Source: Candidatus Thiodiazotropha endoloripes (lineage in GTDB: Bacteria > Pseudomonadota > Gammaproteobacteria > Chromatiales > Chromatiaceae). Taken from it: DNA of 64,000 nucleotides. Every line of letters starts with the position of its first letter. The first letter of the stretch is position 1. Positions 63,817-64,000 of the stretch are shown here, piece after piece. The translations under genes and the position numbers were made by a program. The stretch is from assembly GCA_001709035.1 (NCBI GenBank), contig LVKA01000023.1:240252-304251 (forward strand). The letters run 5' to 3'. The notes under the pieces were generated by a model that was not told the origin of the DNA, did not search any database, and worked only from the letters and a program-made list of their open reading frames with translations.

Positions 63817-64000
63817 AGTTTGCCTCTGTCACGACTTTCTGAAAAGACATAACGAGACAACAAGAAGCTAACTTATTGATTTGGCATCTATTTTGGTGTT
63901 ATATAGAGGTCTTGCTATAAAAGAGTAACGTATATGGACTCCTCCAGTTAAGCAACTGCAGTGATGCAGAAAAACAAATAGTTTAGTTTACGTATATCCG

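Noticed and set aside
63817..64000. attI site and cassette promoter at the right edge
   Set aside because: The region is where attI should be, but no GTTRRRY-type core could be assigned with confidence in 184 bases.

Overview
The window looks like part of a chromosome from a sulfur-oxidising gammaproteobacterium, probably Chromatiales-like or a Thiodiazotropha/Sedimenticola-type relative; the species cannot be named from sequence alone. The main pointers are a sulfur-globule-type Gly/Tyr/Pro protein (48089-48400), a TusA plus DsrE2 sulfur-trafficking pair (56879-57783), an orphan hypE for NiFe hydrogenase maturation, and the gammaproteobacterial order low-molecular-weight phosphatase / rne / rluC / HAD phosphatase / sppA.

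Layout. 1-5.5 kb: the 3' end of a Calx-beta surface protein with a glycine-rich C-terminal anchor, a SCO1-type copper/redox protein, a cytochrome c fused to a periplasmic-binding fold, and a histidine-kinase-like protein that lacks its ATP-binding domain. 5.5-15.6 kb: an HtrA-type protease, a small conserved-looking protein, an RND efflux pair, a lipoprotein alpha/beta hydrolase, FbaB-type aldolase, and a TetR regulator with its operator and a membrane protein. 15.6-29.2 kb: a secreted subtilase with Calx-beta repeats, divergent from a type II secretion operon (gspD, E, F, H, I, J, K, L, M, C/N-like). No gspG is present in it.

29.39-38.79 kb: a 9.4-kb, visibly A/T-rich satellite-like island inserted in the 5' end of the low-molecular-weight protein tyrosine phosphatase gene. 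It leaves a 14-bp duplicated core at both ends and supplies a replacement 5' end for the phosphatase. It encodes a tyrosine integrase, an AlpA-like regulator, a CHC2 zinc-finger protein, a DUF3987-type replication protein, an origin-like repeat cluster, a lone HK97-type major capsid protein without terminase, portal or protease, a possible late regulator, and at its left edge a KAP-family P-loop NTPase and a small P-loop protein as likely cargo.

38.7-50.4 kb: core genes (phosphatase, RNase E with a long leader, rluC, HAD phosphatase, sppA), a DUF364-like protein, hypE, the sulfur globule protein and a class V aminotransferase. 50.4-56.7 kb: a Lys-rich secreted protein, a periplasmic substrate-binding protein and a very large GGDEF-EAL protein ending in a zinc-binding CZB domain. 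56.8-59.5 kb: dsrE2, tusA, a TetR regulator and two Hsp20 genes, with one 15-bp operator sequence in front of both tusA and the TetR/Hsp20 divergent pair. 60-64 kb: a 776-residue cysteine-containing protein of unknown family, then an integron integrase broken by a single in-frame stop at the window's right edge. A 31-bp palindrome occurs three times between genes (15575, 46842, 50589).
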